Notes: generated by a model not told the origin, from the sequence alone. DNA of 64,000 nucleotides from Cellulomonas chengniuliangii (GCF_024508335.1 NZ_CP101988.1:2852001-2916000); one strand, 5' to 3'. Shown: positions 16,973-26,530, counted from the first letter of the stretch. A program made the numbers and translations.

Positions 16973-18502
16973 GTGACCGGCACGATCACCCGACCGGGGG
17001 CTCACGCGGGCCTCGGGTCGGCCGATCCTCAAGGTGTGGAGCGACGACGCCTTCCGGCACACCTCGGCGTGGCCCTGGGCGGCATGCTCCTGTGCGTCGT
17101 GTACGCGGTGAGCGGCGGGTGGGTGCGCAGCACGGTCATCGTGCTGGCGAGCGGCGCACCCGCCGCCGTCGTCCTGGCCGACCTCGCGCGTCGCCGCCTC
17201 GCCCGCCCGGCGCCCTGGTGGTGCCTCGCGGCGGGCCTGGCCGCCCTGACCGTGAACGGCGTCGTGTGGCTCGTGCAGGTCGGCCTGGGCGACCGCCTGG
17301 TCGTCGAGGGCCCGCTCGCCGCCTGGGCGCTGCTCACCGGGTACGTGCTGGTGCTCGTCGGCGCTGTGCTCCTCATCACCCCCTTCGCCCGCCGCGACGG
17401 CGGCACGCTCGTCGAGGCGGGAGTGGCGTGGCTGGCATCGGCGAGCGTGCTGTGGGTCGTGCTGGTGCACCCGGCGCTGGTGCGGCAGAACGTCCCCGAC
17501 GCTGAGCGGTTCAACACTCTGCTCACCGTGCTGCTGGTCAGCGGCATCGCGGGGATGGTCCTGCGCCTCGCGATCGTCAACCGCCCCGCGCGGCCCGCGC
17601 TGCTGTACCTGCTGGCCGCGGTGTCGTTCACGTTGCTCGGCACCGTCGCCCGCGTCCAGACGTACTCGGCGGCCGACGGCACCTCCGCCAGCTGGCTCGG
17701 CCCCGTGTGGATCGTGGCGTACGGCGCCCTCGCCGCCGCGGCGGTGCACCCGGCACGCGCCGCGCTGACCGCCCCCGGGGAGCACGCGCCCGACCGGCTG
17801 AGCGTCAAGCGGCTGAGCGTGTTCGGCCTCGCGCTCGGCCTCAACCCGGTGCTGGCGGGCATCCAGCAGGCGCTGCACGGCGACGTCGACTGGATGCTGC
17901 TCACCGTGTCGACGCTCGTCATCGTGCCGCTCGTCGTGGTCCGCATCGGCCGACTGGTGCATCGCCAGGAGGAGGCCGAGGCCACCCTGGCGCACCACGC
18001 GACGCATGACGAGCTGACCGGCCTGGCGAACCGGCGCGCGGCGATCACGCACCTCGGCGACGCCCTCGCCAGGGCCGCTACGGCCGCCTCGCCCGGCGTC
18101 GCCGTGCTGTTCCTGGACATCGACGGCCTCAAGGTCGTCAACGACCGACACGGGCACCGCGCGGGGGACGCCGTGATCTGCGCGGTCGCACGCCGGGTGG
18201 CCCGGGCCGCGGGGACCGGCGCCCTCGTCGCGCGGCTGGGGGGCGACGAGCTGCTGGTCGTGGCCGAGGCATCCCCGGAGCGGCGAGACGAGCTGGTCGC
18301 GGCGGTGCGCGCGGTCGTGCGCGGGCACGTCGACCTGGGCGGCGGCGCGCGGGTCGCCGCGACCGCGGCCCTGGGCGCCACCTGGGTCGGCGGCGGGGAG
18401 CACGCCACCGCGGCGCAGGTCATCGCCGACGCCGACAGGGCGATGTACGCCGACAAGCGCCCGCGCCCTGACGCGCGCGAGTCCGCGGAGCACGGCGCCT
18501 GA
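16973..18502 (+). CDS. Membrane-bound GGDEF-domain protein (degenerate GGDEL)
   Basis: At 509 residues the protein has about eight N-terminal transmembrane helices (residues 30-320) and a C-terminal GGDEF domain starting HHATHDELTGLANRRAAI. Substrate-binding residues LFLDIDGLKVVNDRHGH are intact, but the active-site loop reads RLGGDELLVV near residue 422, with Leu in place of the usual Phe. Active diguanylate cyclases nearly always have GG(D/E)EF, so activity is uncertain and it could instead bind GTP or act as an effector. No EAL domain is present. A GTG at 17036 (AAGG upstream) is an alternative start. It lies 53 nt after the cellulase stop in the same direction. Confidence 0.85.
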   Translation: MTGTITRPGAHAGLGSADPQGVERRRLPAHLGVALGGMLLCVVYAVSGGWVRSTVIVLASGAPAAVVLADLARRRLARPAPWWCLAAGLAALTVNGVVWLVQVGLGDRLVVEGPLAAWALLTGYVLVLVGAVLLITPFARRDGGTLVEAGVAWLASASVLWVVLVHPALVRQNVPDAERFNTLLTVLLVSGIAGMVLRLAIVNRPARPALLYLLAAVSFTLLGTVARVQTYSAADGTSASWLGPVWIVAYGALAAAAVHPARAALTAPGEHAPDRLSVKRLSVFGLALGLNPVLAGIQQALHGDVDWMLLTVSTLVIVPLVVVRIGRLVHRQEEAEATLAHHATHDELTGLANRRAAITHLGDALARAATAASPGVAVLFLDIDGLKVVNDRHGHRAGDAVICAVARRVARAAGTGALVARLGGDELLVVAEASPERRDELVAAVRAVVRGHVDLGGGARVAATAALGATWVGGGEHATAAQVIADADRAMYADKRPRPDARESAEHGA

Positions 18503-18510
18503 CCGCGTCG

Positions 18511-18541
18511 GTGCGGGGATGGGCGCCGCTCACCCCCGCAC
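18511..18541. terminator. Possible terminator between GGDEF gene and guaA
   Basis: An 8-bp stem (18511-18518 with 18534-18541) encloses a 15-nt GC-rich loop between two convergent stops. It is weaker than the other hairpins in the window. Confidence 0.45.
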
Positions 18542-18546
18542 GGCCG

Positions 18547-20127
18547 TCACTCCCACTCGATGGTGCCCGGCGGCTTGCTCGTGCAGTCGAGGACCACCCG
18601 GTTGACCTCGGGCACCTCGTTGGTGATGCGCGTCGAGATGGTCGCCAGGACGTCGTACGGCAGGCGCGTCCAGTCGGCCGTCATCGCGTCCTCGGACGAC
18701 ACCGGGCGCAGCACGATCGGGTGGCCGTAGGTGCGGCCGTCGCCCTGGACGCCCACCGAGCGGACGTCGGCGAGCAGCACGACGGGGCACTGCCAGATCT
18801 CGCGGTCCAGGCCCGCCTTGGTGAGCTCCTCGCGGGCGATCGCGTCGGCCGCGCGCAGCGTGTCGAGACGCTCGGCGGTGACCTCACCGACGATGCGGAT
18901 GCCCAGGCCGGGGCCGGGGAACGGCTGGCGCCAGACGATGCCCTCGGGCACCCCGAGCTCGAGGCCCACCGCGCGCACCTCGTCCTTGAACAGGGCCCTC
19001 AGCGGCTCGACGAGCTCGAACTGCAGGTCGTCGGGCAGGCCGCCCACGTTGTGGTGGCTCTTGATGTTGGCCGCGCCCTCGCCGCCGCCGGACTCGACGA
19101 CGTCCGGGTACAGGGTGCCCTGGACCAGGAACTTCACGTCCTCGCCGTGGGCGCCGGCGTCGGCCACGACCTCGCGCGCGGCGTCCTCGAACACGCGGAT
19201 GAACTCGCGCCCGATGATCTTGCGCTTGGTCTCCGGGTCGCTCACCCCGGCCAGCGCGTCGAGGAAGCGCTCGCGGGCGTCGACGACCATGAGCTTGACG
19301 CCCGTGGCGGCCACGAAGTCCTTCTCGACCTGCTCGGCCTCGCCGGTGCGCAGCAGCCCGTGGTCCACGAACACGCAGGTGAGCTGGTCTCCCACGGCCT
19401 TCTGCACCAGCGCCGCGGCGACCGACGAGTCGACGCCGCCGGAGAGCCCGCAGATCACGCGGGCGTCGCCGACCTGCGCGCGGATCGCGGCGACCTGGTC
19501 GGCGATGACGTTGCCGGGGTTCCAGTCCGGCTTCAGGCCGGCGCCCTCGTAGAGGAAGTTCTCGAGCGCCTTCTGGCCCAGTGGGGAGTGCTTGACCTCG
19601 GGGTGCCACTGCATGCCGTAGAGGCGGCGGTCGCGGTCCTCGAACGCCGCGACGGGCGACCCGGCGGAGGTCGCGAGCACCTCGAACCCCTCGGGCGCGG
19701 CGTGCACCGCGTCGCCGTGGCTCATCCACACCGACTGCTCGTCCGGGGAGCCGGCGAGCAGCGTGCCCGCGTCGGACACCTCGACGGCCGTGCCGCCGTA
19801 CTCGCGGGCGCCGGTCTGGGCGACCACGCCGCCCAGGGCGTTCGCCATCGCCTGGAACCCGTAGCAGATGCCCATCACGGGCACCCCGGTCTCGAACAGG
19901 CCGGCGTCGACCGACGGGGCGCCCTCGGCGTACACCGAGGCGGGGCCGCCGGACAGGATGATCGCGGCAGGGTCCTTGGCGAGGATCTGCTCGACGCTCG
20001 CGGTGTGCGGGACGATCTCGGAGTAGACGTTCGCCTCGCGCACGCGGCGCGCGATCAGCTGCGCGTACTGGGCGCCGAAGTCGATGACGAGGACCGGTCG
20101 GGGGGTCTGCGGGGAGGGCTGTGTCAC
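18547..20127 (-). CDS. guaA: GMP synthase (glutamine-hydrolysing)
   Basis: GuaA aminates XMP to GMP. The 526-residue protein has an N-terminal class I glutamine amidotransferase with nucleophile Cys88 in MGICYGFQ and a His/Glu pair near MQWHPEVKH. The ATP-pyrophosphatase domain has the PP-loop [14 protein letters not shown], and the C-terminal dimerisation domain ends [12 protein letters not shown]. The GTG at 20127 gives the family N-terminus [15 protein letters not shown]. The open frame to 20322 adds an unsupported stretch. A TACCCT box lies 7 nt upstream of the GTG, and GGAGG overlaps that spacer. Confidence 0.96.
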   Translation of the reverse strand: MTQPSPQTPRPVLVIDFGAQYAQLIARRVREANVYSEIVPHTASVEQILAKDPAAIILSGGPASVYAEGAPSVDAGLFETGVPVMGICYGFQAMANALGGVVAQTGAREYGGTAVEVSDAGTLLAGSPDEQSVWMSHGDAVHAAPEGFEVLATSAGSPVAAFEDRDRRLYGMQWHPEVKHSPLGQKALENFLYEGAGLKPDWNPGNVIADQVAAIRAQVGDARVICGLSGGVDSSVAAALVQKAVGDQLTCVFVDHGLLRTGEAEQVEKDFVAATGVKLMVVDARERFLDALAGVSDPETKRKIIGREFIRVFEDAAREVVADAGAHGEDVKFLVQGTLYPDVVESGGGEGAANIKSHHNVGGLPDDLQFELVEPLRALFKDEVRAVGLELGVPEGIVWRQPFPGPGLGIRIVGEVTAERLDTLRAADAIAREELTKAGLDREIWQCPVVLLADVRSVGVQGDGRTYGHPIVLRPVSSEDAMTADWTRLPYDVLATISTRITNEVPEVNRVVLDCTSKPPGTIEWE

Positions 20128-20134
20128 GCCCTCC

Positions 20135-20140
20135 AGGGTA
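20135..20140 (-). promoter_or_regulatory. Predicted -10 box of guaA
   Basis: TACCCT lies 7 nt before the GTG start codon, so the transcript may be leaderless. A GGAGG next to the GTG makes the call less certain. Confidence 0.35.
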
Positions 20141-20174
20141 GTCGCCCCGACCGTGGGGATCGGCCGGAAGCCGC

Positions 20175-20597
20175 TCAGCGAGCGGGCGTTCCGGCCGCCT
20201 GCTCGATGCGCGCGCTGGCTTCGGCGTGCACGCGCCGCTCGAGGACGAAGGACATCACGGGAACTGTGCCGGCAAGCGCGAGAGCCAGAAGACGGCTCAT
20301 CCTCCACCGCATTTTCGACCACAGGTCGACGACGGCCGCGAGGTACAGCACGTAGATCCAGCCGTGCACGAACCCGATCCAGCTGCCCAGCACACCATTT
20401 GGGGAGCCGTCAGCGTCCACGCCATTCACCCGGAACAGGTACTTGAGCAGCAGCTCCACGGAGAAAACGAGCAGCGTCACACCAGTGATCCACGCCATGG
20501 CGCGGTACCGGCCGAGGGCTCCCTGCTGCTTCGCGACGCGAGCGTCGGCGGGCACGGGTCCGGCGCCCGTCGTCGGGGTGGTCTCGCCCTGCGTCAT
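20175..20597 (-). CDS. DUF3817 integral membrane protein
   Basis: This 140-residue protein has three membrane helices ([43 protein letters not shown] and [21 protein letters not shown]). The pattern [14 protein letters not shown]...[11 protein letters not shown] with a conserved HGW motif is typical of the DUF3817 (YdzA-like) family, whose role is unknown. AGAGGA lies upstream of the ATG. It is 48 nt upstream of guaA on the same strand; a possible guaA promoter lies in the gap. The N-terminal 28 residues are Thr/Pro-rich and probably disordered. Confidence 0.8.
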   Translation of the reverse strand: MTQGETTPTTGAGPVPADARVAKQQGALGRYRAMAWITGVTLLVFSVELLLKYLFRVNGVDADGSPNGVLGSWIGFVHGWIYVLYLAAVVDLWSKMRWRMSRLLALALAGTVPVMSFVLERRVHAEASARIEQAAGTPAR

Positions 20598-20786
20598 GTG
20601 GGGGTCCTCTCCTCGGCGCGGTCCGCGCCCTCACGTCGTGGCCGCCCTAATTCTCCCCCACGATCGATCACGCTCCCGGCCGTTCCGGCGTGATCTGTGC
20701 CGCGTTTCGCAATCCCCACGCGGCGTGCCGCTGTGCGGCCTGCCCGGCCGCGAGAAATGCGCTTCGGGCGCGTGGGCGGTCCGCCG

Positions 20787-20792
20787 TACCGT
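20787..20792 (+). promoter_or_regulatory. Predicted -10 box of the leaderless ABC operon
   Basis: TACCGT is followed by 6 nt and then the GTG at 20799. No Shine-Dalgarno is present. Confidence 0.45.
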
Positions 20793-20798
20793 GTCCGG

Positions 20799-22673
20799 GT
20801 GCGTCAGCTCCCCGTGCCCGATCCTGGCACCCCGCCTCTCTCCTCCCCCGCCGCGTTCCTCTGGTGGATCGCGCGCCGCCAGGCGGCACTGCTGACGGGG
20901 GCGATCGCCGTGGGGATCGTCGCGGCCGTCTCCGCCGCGGTGATGCCCTACCTGGTCGGCAGGATCGTCGACGGCGGGCTGCAGAACGGCCTGAGCGCGG
21001 AGCTGTGGCGCGGTCTCGGGGTGCTCGCCGCGGTTGGCCTGGTGCAGGCCGTGGCCAACGTGTGGGGCCACCGGCTCGATGTCGAGAACTGGCTGCGGGC
21101 GGCCTACCGCGCGTCCCAGCTCGTCGGGCACCACGTGACCCGCACCGGAGACCAGGTCACCTCCGTCCTGCCCACCGGCGAGGTGGTCGCCACCGTCGCC
21201 ACGGACAGCCACTGGCTCGGACAGCTGTACGCCAACGCGGCCCGGGCCATCGGCGCGGCGTTCGCGTACCTGGTCGTCGCGGTGGTGCTGATGCGCACCT
21301 CGACGCCGCTCGGGCTGCTCGTGCTGCTCGGCCTGCCCGTCGTCGTGGCGTCCCTCGCATTCCTGGTCAAGCCGCTGCAGCGGCGCCAGCACATCCAGCG
21401 CGAGGCCCAGGGCAAGCTCACGACGCTGGGCGCCGACACCGTCTCGGGGCTGCGGATCCTGCGCGGCATCGGCGGGGAGGAGGTGTTCGCGGGCCGCTAC
21501 CGCGCGCAGTCCCAGGAGGTGCGCCAGGCGGGCGTCCGCGTCGCCCAGACGCAGTCGCTGCTCGACGCCCTCCAGACGCTGCTGCCCGGCGCCTTCCTCG
21601 CGATCGTGGTCTGGATGGGCTCGCACCTGGCGATCGCCGGCGAGATCACCACGGGCGAGCTGGTCGCCTGCTACGGCTTCGCCGCCTACCTCACCCAGCC
21701 GCTGTGGACCGCGGTCGAGGTGATGCGGATCGTCACCCGGGTGGTCGTCGGCTCCCGCAAGATCCTCGCGGTGCTCCGCGTGCCGGCAGTCGACGCGGGA
21801 GCCGTTGCCGGCACGCCGGCCACCAGCCCTCGCGAGGGCGACGAGATCCTCGACGAGGCGAGCGGTCTCGTCGTCCGGCCCGGACGGCTGCTGGCGCTGG
21901 TGAGCGCCGACCCCGACGAGTCGGCCGCGGTGGCGCTGCGCATCGGCCGGTTCGGCCAGGGCGGCGCGGCGGACGCGGGCGCCGCCCTGGGCCCCGTGGT
22001 GCGCTGGGGCGACGTGGCCCTGGCCGACTTGCCGCTCGCGCAGGTCCGCGAGCGGATCGTCGTGGCGGAGTCCACCCCCACGCTGTTCACCGGCTCCCTC
22101 GTGGAGGAGTTGGACGTGCGCGGCACGGCCACCGAGGCCGAGCTGCTCGCGGCGCTCCGGGTGGCCGACGCCGGGGACGTGCTCGACTCGGTCCCCGGCG
22201 GCCTCGCCGGGGACATCGAGGAGAAGGGCCGCTCGCTCTCGGGCGGCCAACGCCAACGCGTCGCCCTCGCGCGCGCCCTGCTCACCGAGGCGGAGGTGCT
22301 CGTGCTCGTCGAGCCGACCAGCGCAGTCGACGCCCACACCGAGGCGCGGATCGCCCGGCGGCTCGCCCAGGCGCGCGCCGGCCGCACCACCGTGCTGGTC
22401 ACGGCCAGCCCCCTGGTCCTGGACGTGGCCGACGAGGTCGCGCTGCTCGCCGACGGCCGGGTCACCGCTCGCGGTCGGCACCGGGAGCTGATGGACGGCC
22501 ACGACGCCGCGTCCCAGGCCTACCGGGCGGTCGTGTCCCGGACCGCGGGCGACGACGACGACGAGCCGACCGACCGCGCCGCAGGCGCCCATGACATTGA
22601 GCCGACCAACGGCGCCGGGCCGGACGAGGCCGAGCCGACGAAGGAGGACAGCCGTGAAGCTGCCCGTCGCTGA
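20799..22673 (+). CDS. ABC exporter half-transporter with degenerate ATPase domain
   Basis: This 624-residue type IV half-exporter has six transmembrane helices (about residues 20-330) and then a nucleotide-binding domain. The ATPase domain is strikingly degenerate: the Walker A position reads ALVSADPDESAAV with no GxxGxGK(S/T), the Q-loop reads VVAEST, Walker B is VLVLVEPTS with Val for the Asp, and the H-switch is LVTASP. The signature LSGGQRQRVALARAL is intact. This half therefore probably cannot bind ATP normally but can complete the site of its partner. The C-terminus is a charged tail with repeated EPT motifs. It overlaps the partner gene by 20 nt. An ATG upstream at 20757 is possible. 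The substrate is unknown. Confidence 0.9.
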   Translation: MRQLPVPDPGTPPLSSPAAFLWWIARRQAALLTGAIAVGIVAAVSAAVMPYLVGRIVDGGLQNGLSAELWRGLGVLAAVGLVQAVANVWGHRLDVENWLRAAYRASQLVGHHVTRTGDQVTSVLPTGEVVATVATDSHWLGQLYANAARAIGAAFAYLVVAVVLMRTSTPLGLLVLLGLPVVVASLAFLVKPLQRRQHIQREAQGKLTTLGADTVSGLRILRGIGGEEVFAGRYRAQSQEVRQAGVRVAQTQSLLDALQTLLPGAFLAIVVWMGSHLAIAGEITTGELVACYGFAAYLTQPLWTAVEVMRIVTRVVVGSRKILAVLRVPAVDAGAVAGTPATSPREGDEILDEASGLVVRPGRLLALVSADPDESAAVALRIGRFGQGGAADAGAALGPVVRWGDVALADLPLAQVRERIVVAESTPTLFTGSLVEELDVRGTATEAELLAALRVADAGDVLDSVPGGLAGDIEEKGRSLSGGQRQRVALARALLTEAEVLVLVEPTSAVDAHTEARIARRLAQARAGRTTVLVTASPLVLDVADEVALLADGRVTARGRHRELMDGHDAASQAYRAVVSRTAGDDDDEPTDRAAGAHDIEPTNGAGPDEAEPTKEDSREAARR

Positions 22674-24387
22674 CGGACCCACGCTGCGCCGCCACACAGG
22701 CGTCCTGCTGCGCCGGCACCGCCGCCCGCTGATCGGGGTGGTGCTGCTGAACGCGCTGTCCGCGAGCGCCGGGCTGGTGGGCCCGTGGCTGCTCGGGCGC
22801 CTCGTCGACGCCGTCGGGCACGGCGCGGACGCCGCCTACGTCAACCGCACGGTGGCGATCCTCGTCGTCGCGGTGCTGGCGCAGACGGGGATGGTCAGGT
22901 ACGCGCAGCGCTCCGCCCTGGTGCTCGGGGAGACCGTCTTCGCCGAGCTCCGCGAGGAGTTCGTCACCACCGTCACCCGGCTTCCGCTGTCCACCGTGGA
23001 GCGGGCGGGCACGGGCGACCTCGTCGCGCGCACCACCACGGACGTCGACCGGGTGCAGCACACGGTGCGGTTCGGCGTCCCCCGCGTCCTCGTGACGGTC
23101 GTGACCATCGTGCTGACGGTGGTCGCGGCGCTGGCCACCAACGTCCTGGTCGCGGCGGCGCTGTTCGCCGGCGCCCCGGTGCTGATCGTCGTCTGCCGCT
23201 GGTACCTGCGCCGCGCCACCCCCGCCTACCTGGCCGAGGGCGCCTCCTACGCCACGATCAGCGGCGCCATCACCGAGTCCGTCGAGGGCGCCCGCACCGT
23301 GGACGCGCTCGGGCTGGGCAGCCGGCGACGGGCGCGGCTCAACCGGGACATCGGTGTGGCGTTCCAGGCCGAGAAGCGCACGCTCTGGCTGCGCTCCGTG
23401 CTGTTCCCCGGCATCGACCTCGCATTCCTGCTCCCGCTGGTGGCCGTCCTCGCGTGGGGCGCGCACCTCGTCTCGACCGGCCACGCGACGATCGGCGCCG
23501 TCACCACCATCGCGGTGTACGCCGTGCAGATCGCCCAGCCGATCGGCGAGCTGATCTTCTGGCTCGACGAGACCCAGGTGGGGGCGACCTCGCTCGCGCG
23601 CATCGTCGGCGTCGCGGACGTCTCCCCGGACCGTGAGCAGCGCGAGGCCCGGCCCGACGACGAGCACGTCGTCGCGCGCGGCGTGCGGTACGCCTACCGG
23701 GAGGGGCACGACGTGCTCCACGGTGTCGACCTCGACCTCCGGGTGGGTGAGCGGCTCGCCGTCGTCGGCCCGTCGGGGGCGGGCAAGTCGACCCTCGGGC
23801 GCATGCTCGCGGGCGTGCACCCGCCCACCGGGGGCACGGTGACCGTGGGCGGCGTCCCGTTGGTGGACCTGCCCTTGGACGAGCTGCGCGGCCATGTCGC
23901 CCTGGTCACCCAGGAGCACCACGTCTTCGTGGGGACCATCGCCGAGAACCTGCGCCTGGCCGCGGTGAACGCCGACGAGGAGGACCTCGAGCGCGCGCTG
24001 CGGGCGGTCGACGCGTGGGACTGGGTCGAGGCGATGCCGGACGGGCTCGACACGGTCGTCGGCTCGGGCGGCGCGGCGCTGACCCCCGCGCAGGCCCAGC
24101 AGGTCGCGCTGGCCCGGCTGGTGCTGCTCGACCCGCACACCCTGGTGCTCGACGAGGCGACCTCGCTGCTCGACCCGCGGGCGGCGCGGCACCTGGAGCG
24201 GTCGCTGTCCGCCGTGCTCGAGGGGCGCACCGTGGTGGCCATCGCCCACCGGCTGCACACCGCCCACGACGCCGACCGGGTGGCCGTGGTGGACAGCGGG
24301 CGCATCGCGGAGATCGGCTCGCACGACGAGCTGGTGGGAGCGGGCGGCGAGTACGCGGCGCTGTGGCGTTCCTGGCAGAGCGACTGA
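22654..24387 (+). CDS. ABC exporter half-transporter, catalytic half
   Basis: This 577-residue partner of the preceding protein has six transmembrane helices and a nucleotide-binding domain with intact Walker A (VGPSGAGKSTLG, about 372-382), Q-loop (VTQEHHVF), Walker B (LVLDEATSLLD) and H-switch (AIAHRLH). Its own signature motif is degenerate, with ALTPAQAQQ replacing LSGGQ. In the heterodimer its Walker A would pair with the intact LSGGQ of the first protein, giving one complete site and one empty site. AAGGAGGA lies just before the GTG. An open frame from 22591 in this frame is ignored. The substrate cannot be inferred. Confidence 0.93.
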   Translation: MKLPVADGPTLRRHTGVLLRRHRRPLIGVVLLNALSASAGLVGPWLLGRLVDAVGHGADAAYVNRTVAILVVAVLAQTGMVRYAQRSALVLGETVFAELREEFVTTVTRLPLSTVERAGTGDLVARTTTDVDRVQHTVRFGVPRVLVTVVTIVLTVVAALATNVLVAAALFAGAPVLIVVCRWYLRRATPAYLAEGASYATISGAITESVEGARTVDALGLGSRRRARLNRDIGVAFQAEKRTLWLRSVLFPGIDLAFLLPLVAVLAWGAHLVSTGHATIGAVTTIAVYAVQIAQPIGELIFWLDETQVGATSLARIVGVADVSPDREQREARPDDEHVVARGVRYAYREGHDVLHGVDLDLRVGERLAVVGPSGAGKSTLGRMLAGVHPPTGGTVTVGGVPLVDLPLDELRGHVALVTQEHHVFVGTIAENLRLAAVNADEEDLERALRAVDAWDWVEAMPDGLDTVVGSGGAALTPAQAQQVALARLVLLDPHTLVLDEATSLLDPRAARHLERSLSAVLEGRTVVAIAHRLHTAHDADRVAVVDSGRIAEIGSHDELVGAGGEYAALWRSWQSD

Positions 24388-24435
24388 GGGGGCCCTGGAG
24401 GTCGAGCGAGTTCGGGCGGGGTCAGGCGCGGTCGG

Positions 24436-25044
24436 TCAGACCGGCACGTCGGTCGCGCGGCCCAGGAACGTGACGTCCGTGTCGCTGGCCGCATCGATCC
24501 GATGGAAGCCGAGCCGCGCGTAGAACCGCTGGGCGCCGACGTTCTGGTTCGACACCCCGAGGTGCACGGCCCCGACCCCCCGCTCGGCGAGCGCCGCGAG
24601 GAAGACCCGCATCAGCTCGCGCCCGTGGCCCGCGCCCTGGTGCTCGGGCAGCAGGTCGATGTGCAGGTGGGCGGGGTAGTCGGCGAGCACGTCACGCACG
24701 TTCCACTCGGGGTGGTGCAGCTGCTCCACGAGGTGCTCCTCGGGTGTGACGGGCGCCTCGACGCGGGCCCGCCGGGCCGCAACGAGCGGCAGCCAGTGCC
24801 GGCGGTACGCCGCGGCCCACGCCTGCGTGTCGGCGGTGCCGAGCACGTAGCCGACCGCCCGGTCGCCGTCGTCCAGCACGAACGCGAGCTCTGGCTCGAG
24901 ATGCAGGTACGGCCCCGCGTACACGTCGGGCAGCAGGTCGTCGTCGCTGTACACGCCGCGCGCGTCGGCCCCCGCGGCGCCCGTGCGCACGCAGACGTCG
25001 TAGACGTCCTGCCGGTCGAAGGGCTCGTACGACCTGACGAACAC
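24436..25044 (-). CDS. GNAT-family N-acetyltransferase
   Basis: This 202-residue protein has a GNAT fold in its C-terminal half: the acetyl-CoA-binding motif A is LHIDLLPEHQGAGHGRELM, and motif B is HLGVSNQNVGAQRFYARLGFHRI. The N-terminal half (RSYEPFDRQDVYDVCVRTGAAG) resembles actinobacterial O-GlcNAcase-associated or aminoglycoside-type acetyltransferases, but the substrate is unknown. The GTG at 25044 has GAAGGAG upstream and is preferred over the longer frame to 25278. It is divergent from arfB, with 52 nt between the start codons. The ABC operon ends convergently 48 nt beyond its stop. Confidence 0.85.
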   Translation of the reverse strand: MFVRSYEPFDRQDVYDVCVRTGAAGADARGVYSDDDLLPDVYAGPYLHLEPELAFVLDDGDRAVGYVLGTADTQAWAAAYRRHWLPLVAARRARVEAPVTPEEHLVEQLHHPEWNVRDVLADYPAHLHIDLLPEHQGAGHGRELMRVFLAALAERGVGAVHLGVSNQNVGAQRFYARLGFHRIDAASDTDVTFLGRATDVPV

Positions 25045-25096
25045 GCGGTCTCCTTCGACGGTGCGACGCCGGGAACTTGACCCGACCGGAGCGAGT

Positions 25097-25567
25097 ATGC
25101 CCGTGACAGACCCCTGTGCGATAGCGAATCCTGGACGCATGTTCGGTTCACGGCAGCTCCGCGGCGGGGCCACCCTCCCGCCCGACGCGCTCGGGTGGCG
25201 GTTCTCCCGGTCGAGCGGGCCGGGCGGCCAGTCCGTCAACACGGCGGACTCGCGCGTGGAGCTCTCCGTGGACCTCACCGCGATCGCCTGGACCAGCCCG
25301 GCCCAGCTGGACCGGGCGAGGGCACGGCTCGCGGCACGGCTGGACGGCGACGTGCTGACCGTGGCGGCCTCCGAGCACCGCTCTCAGTTGCGCAACCGCG
25401 AGGCCGCGCTCGCCCGCGTGCAGGCCCTGCTCGACGAGGCGCTCGCCCCGCCCCCGGTCCCCCGGCGCCCGACACGGGCCAGCAGGTCGTCGCGCGAGCG
25501 CCGCGCGCAGGGCGAGCGGCGCCGCCGGGCGGTCAAGGAGATGCGGAGACGTCCACCCGCCGGCTGA
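25097..25567 (+). CDS. arfB: Alternative ribosome-rescue hydrolase ArfB-like
   Basis: This 156-residue protein has the class I release-factor catalytic GGQ loop in FSRSSGPGGQSVNTADSRVEL and a basic C-terminal tail (RASRSSRERRAQGERRRRAVKEMRRR). That is the layout of ArfB/YaeJ, which inserts its tail in the empty mRNA channel of stalled ribosomes and hydrolyses the peptidyl-tRNA. There is no codon-recognition domain. I chose the ATG at 25097 (GGAG upstream); the ATG at 25139 would remove 14 residues. The 3' end overlaps the convergent SURF1 gene by 35 nt, so the overlapping transcripts could interfere. Confidence 0.9.
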   Translation: MPVTDPCAIANPGRMFGSRQLRGGATLPPDALGWRFSRSSGPGGQSVNTADSRVELSVDLTAIAWTSPAQLDRARARLAARLDGDVLTVAASEHRSQLRNREAALARVQALLDEALAPPPVPRRPTRASRSSRERRAQGERRRRAVKEMRRRPPAG

Positions 25568-26525
25568 GCGCCGGTCCATCGGCAGCGGCGGGCTCGTCTC
25601 CGTCTCCGCCGTCGTTGTCCCCGTGCCCGTCGTCCCCGTGGTCGTCGCCGCCCTCGGGCACGGGCCCGTCGCCGGCGGCCTCGTCCCGAACGAGCCGGAC
25701 CCACACGAACAGCGCGAAGCCGCCGAAGATCCACCACTGGGCCGCGTACGCGAGGTTCTGGATGTTCAGCCCGGAGCCGACCCGGGTGGGCGGTGGCATC
25801 AGCTCGAGGCCGGCGCTGAGCGCGGCGTCGGCCGGCTCCGCCTCGACCATCACCACGTACCCCGTCCAGATCGGGCCGCGCCAGTGGCCGAGGAGCTCCG
25901 CGGAGCTGATCGCGTCCACCTGTCCCGGGGGCCGGTCGTACATCCCCGGGCCCTCGGACGACTGTAGGAACCCGGTCACGGTGACCTCGCCCTCGGGGAC
26001 CGCCAGGGCCGCGGCGTCAGCCGGGTCCGCGACCCAGCCGCGCACCACCGGCAGCACGGGCGCCGCGTCCCCGACGCCGCCACCGGCGGCCGAGGGGAGG
26101 GTGTCGCTGACCCGCAGCGGCGTGAGCACCAGGTAGCCGGACTGCTCGGCGATCGCCCGGTCCGCCACGAGCAGCTGCCCCTCGGGCTCATACGTCCCGC
26201 GGGCGACCACGCGCTGCCCGACGAGCGACCCGGTGAACGTGGTCTGCGGCGGGAGCACGTCGCCGATGTCGCGCGGCGTCTCGGCCTCCCGGGCTGCCTG
26301 CTCCTCGGCCTCGGTGGCGCCGCCGCGCACCTCCGCCCGGTCGAGTTGCCACACCCCGAGCCGCGCGCACAGCGCAGCGGCGACGAGCAGCACCGCCAGC
26401 AGGGCGAGCATGCGGGGCCGGACGGCGGCGCGCAGGAACGTGGTCGGCTCGACGCGGCCCGTCGGCGCGGACGGGGAGGGCGCGGGACCGGCGAGGGGTG
26501 TCGCGGGGGGCGGTGACGCGGGCAC
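25533..26525 (-). CDS. SURF1-family cytochrome oxidase assembly protein
   Basis: This 330-residue protein has two transmembrane helices flanking a large extracytoplasmic domain, as in SURF1, which helps assemble aa3-type cytochrome c oxidase. The first helix is MLALLAVLLVAAALCARLGVW, followed by the SURF1 signature WQLDRAE. The second is NLAYAAQWWIFGGFALFVWVRL, with the conserved NLAYAAQWW. A low-complexity Asp/Gly/His tail (GGDDHGDDGHGDNDGGDGDE) ends the protein. The GTG at 26525 has no Shine-Dalgarno but a TACCGT box 5 nt before it. The longer open frame to 26975 is not supported. No oxidase genes are in the window. Confidence 0.9.
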   Translation of the reverse strand: MPASPPPATPLAGPAPSPSAPTGRVEPTTFLRAAVRPRMLALLAVLLVAAALCARLGVWQLDRAEVRGGATEAEEQAAREAETPRDIGDVLPPQTTFTGSLVGQRVVARGTYEPEGQLLVADRAIAEQSGYLVLTPLRVSDTLPSAAGGGVGDAAPVLPVVRGWVADPADAAALAVPEGEVTVTGFLQSSEGPGMYDRPPGQVDAISSAELLGHWRGPIWTGYVVMVEAEPADAALSAGLELMPPPTRVGSGLNIQNLAYAAQWWIFGGFALFVWVRLVRDEAAGDGPVPEGGDDHGDDGHGDNDGGDGDEPAAADGPALSRRVDVSASP

Positions 26526-26530
26526 GATCC

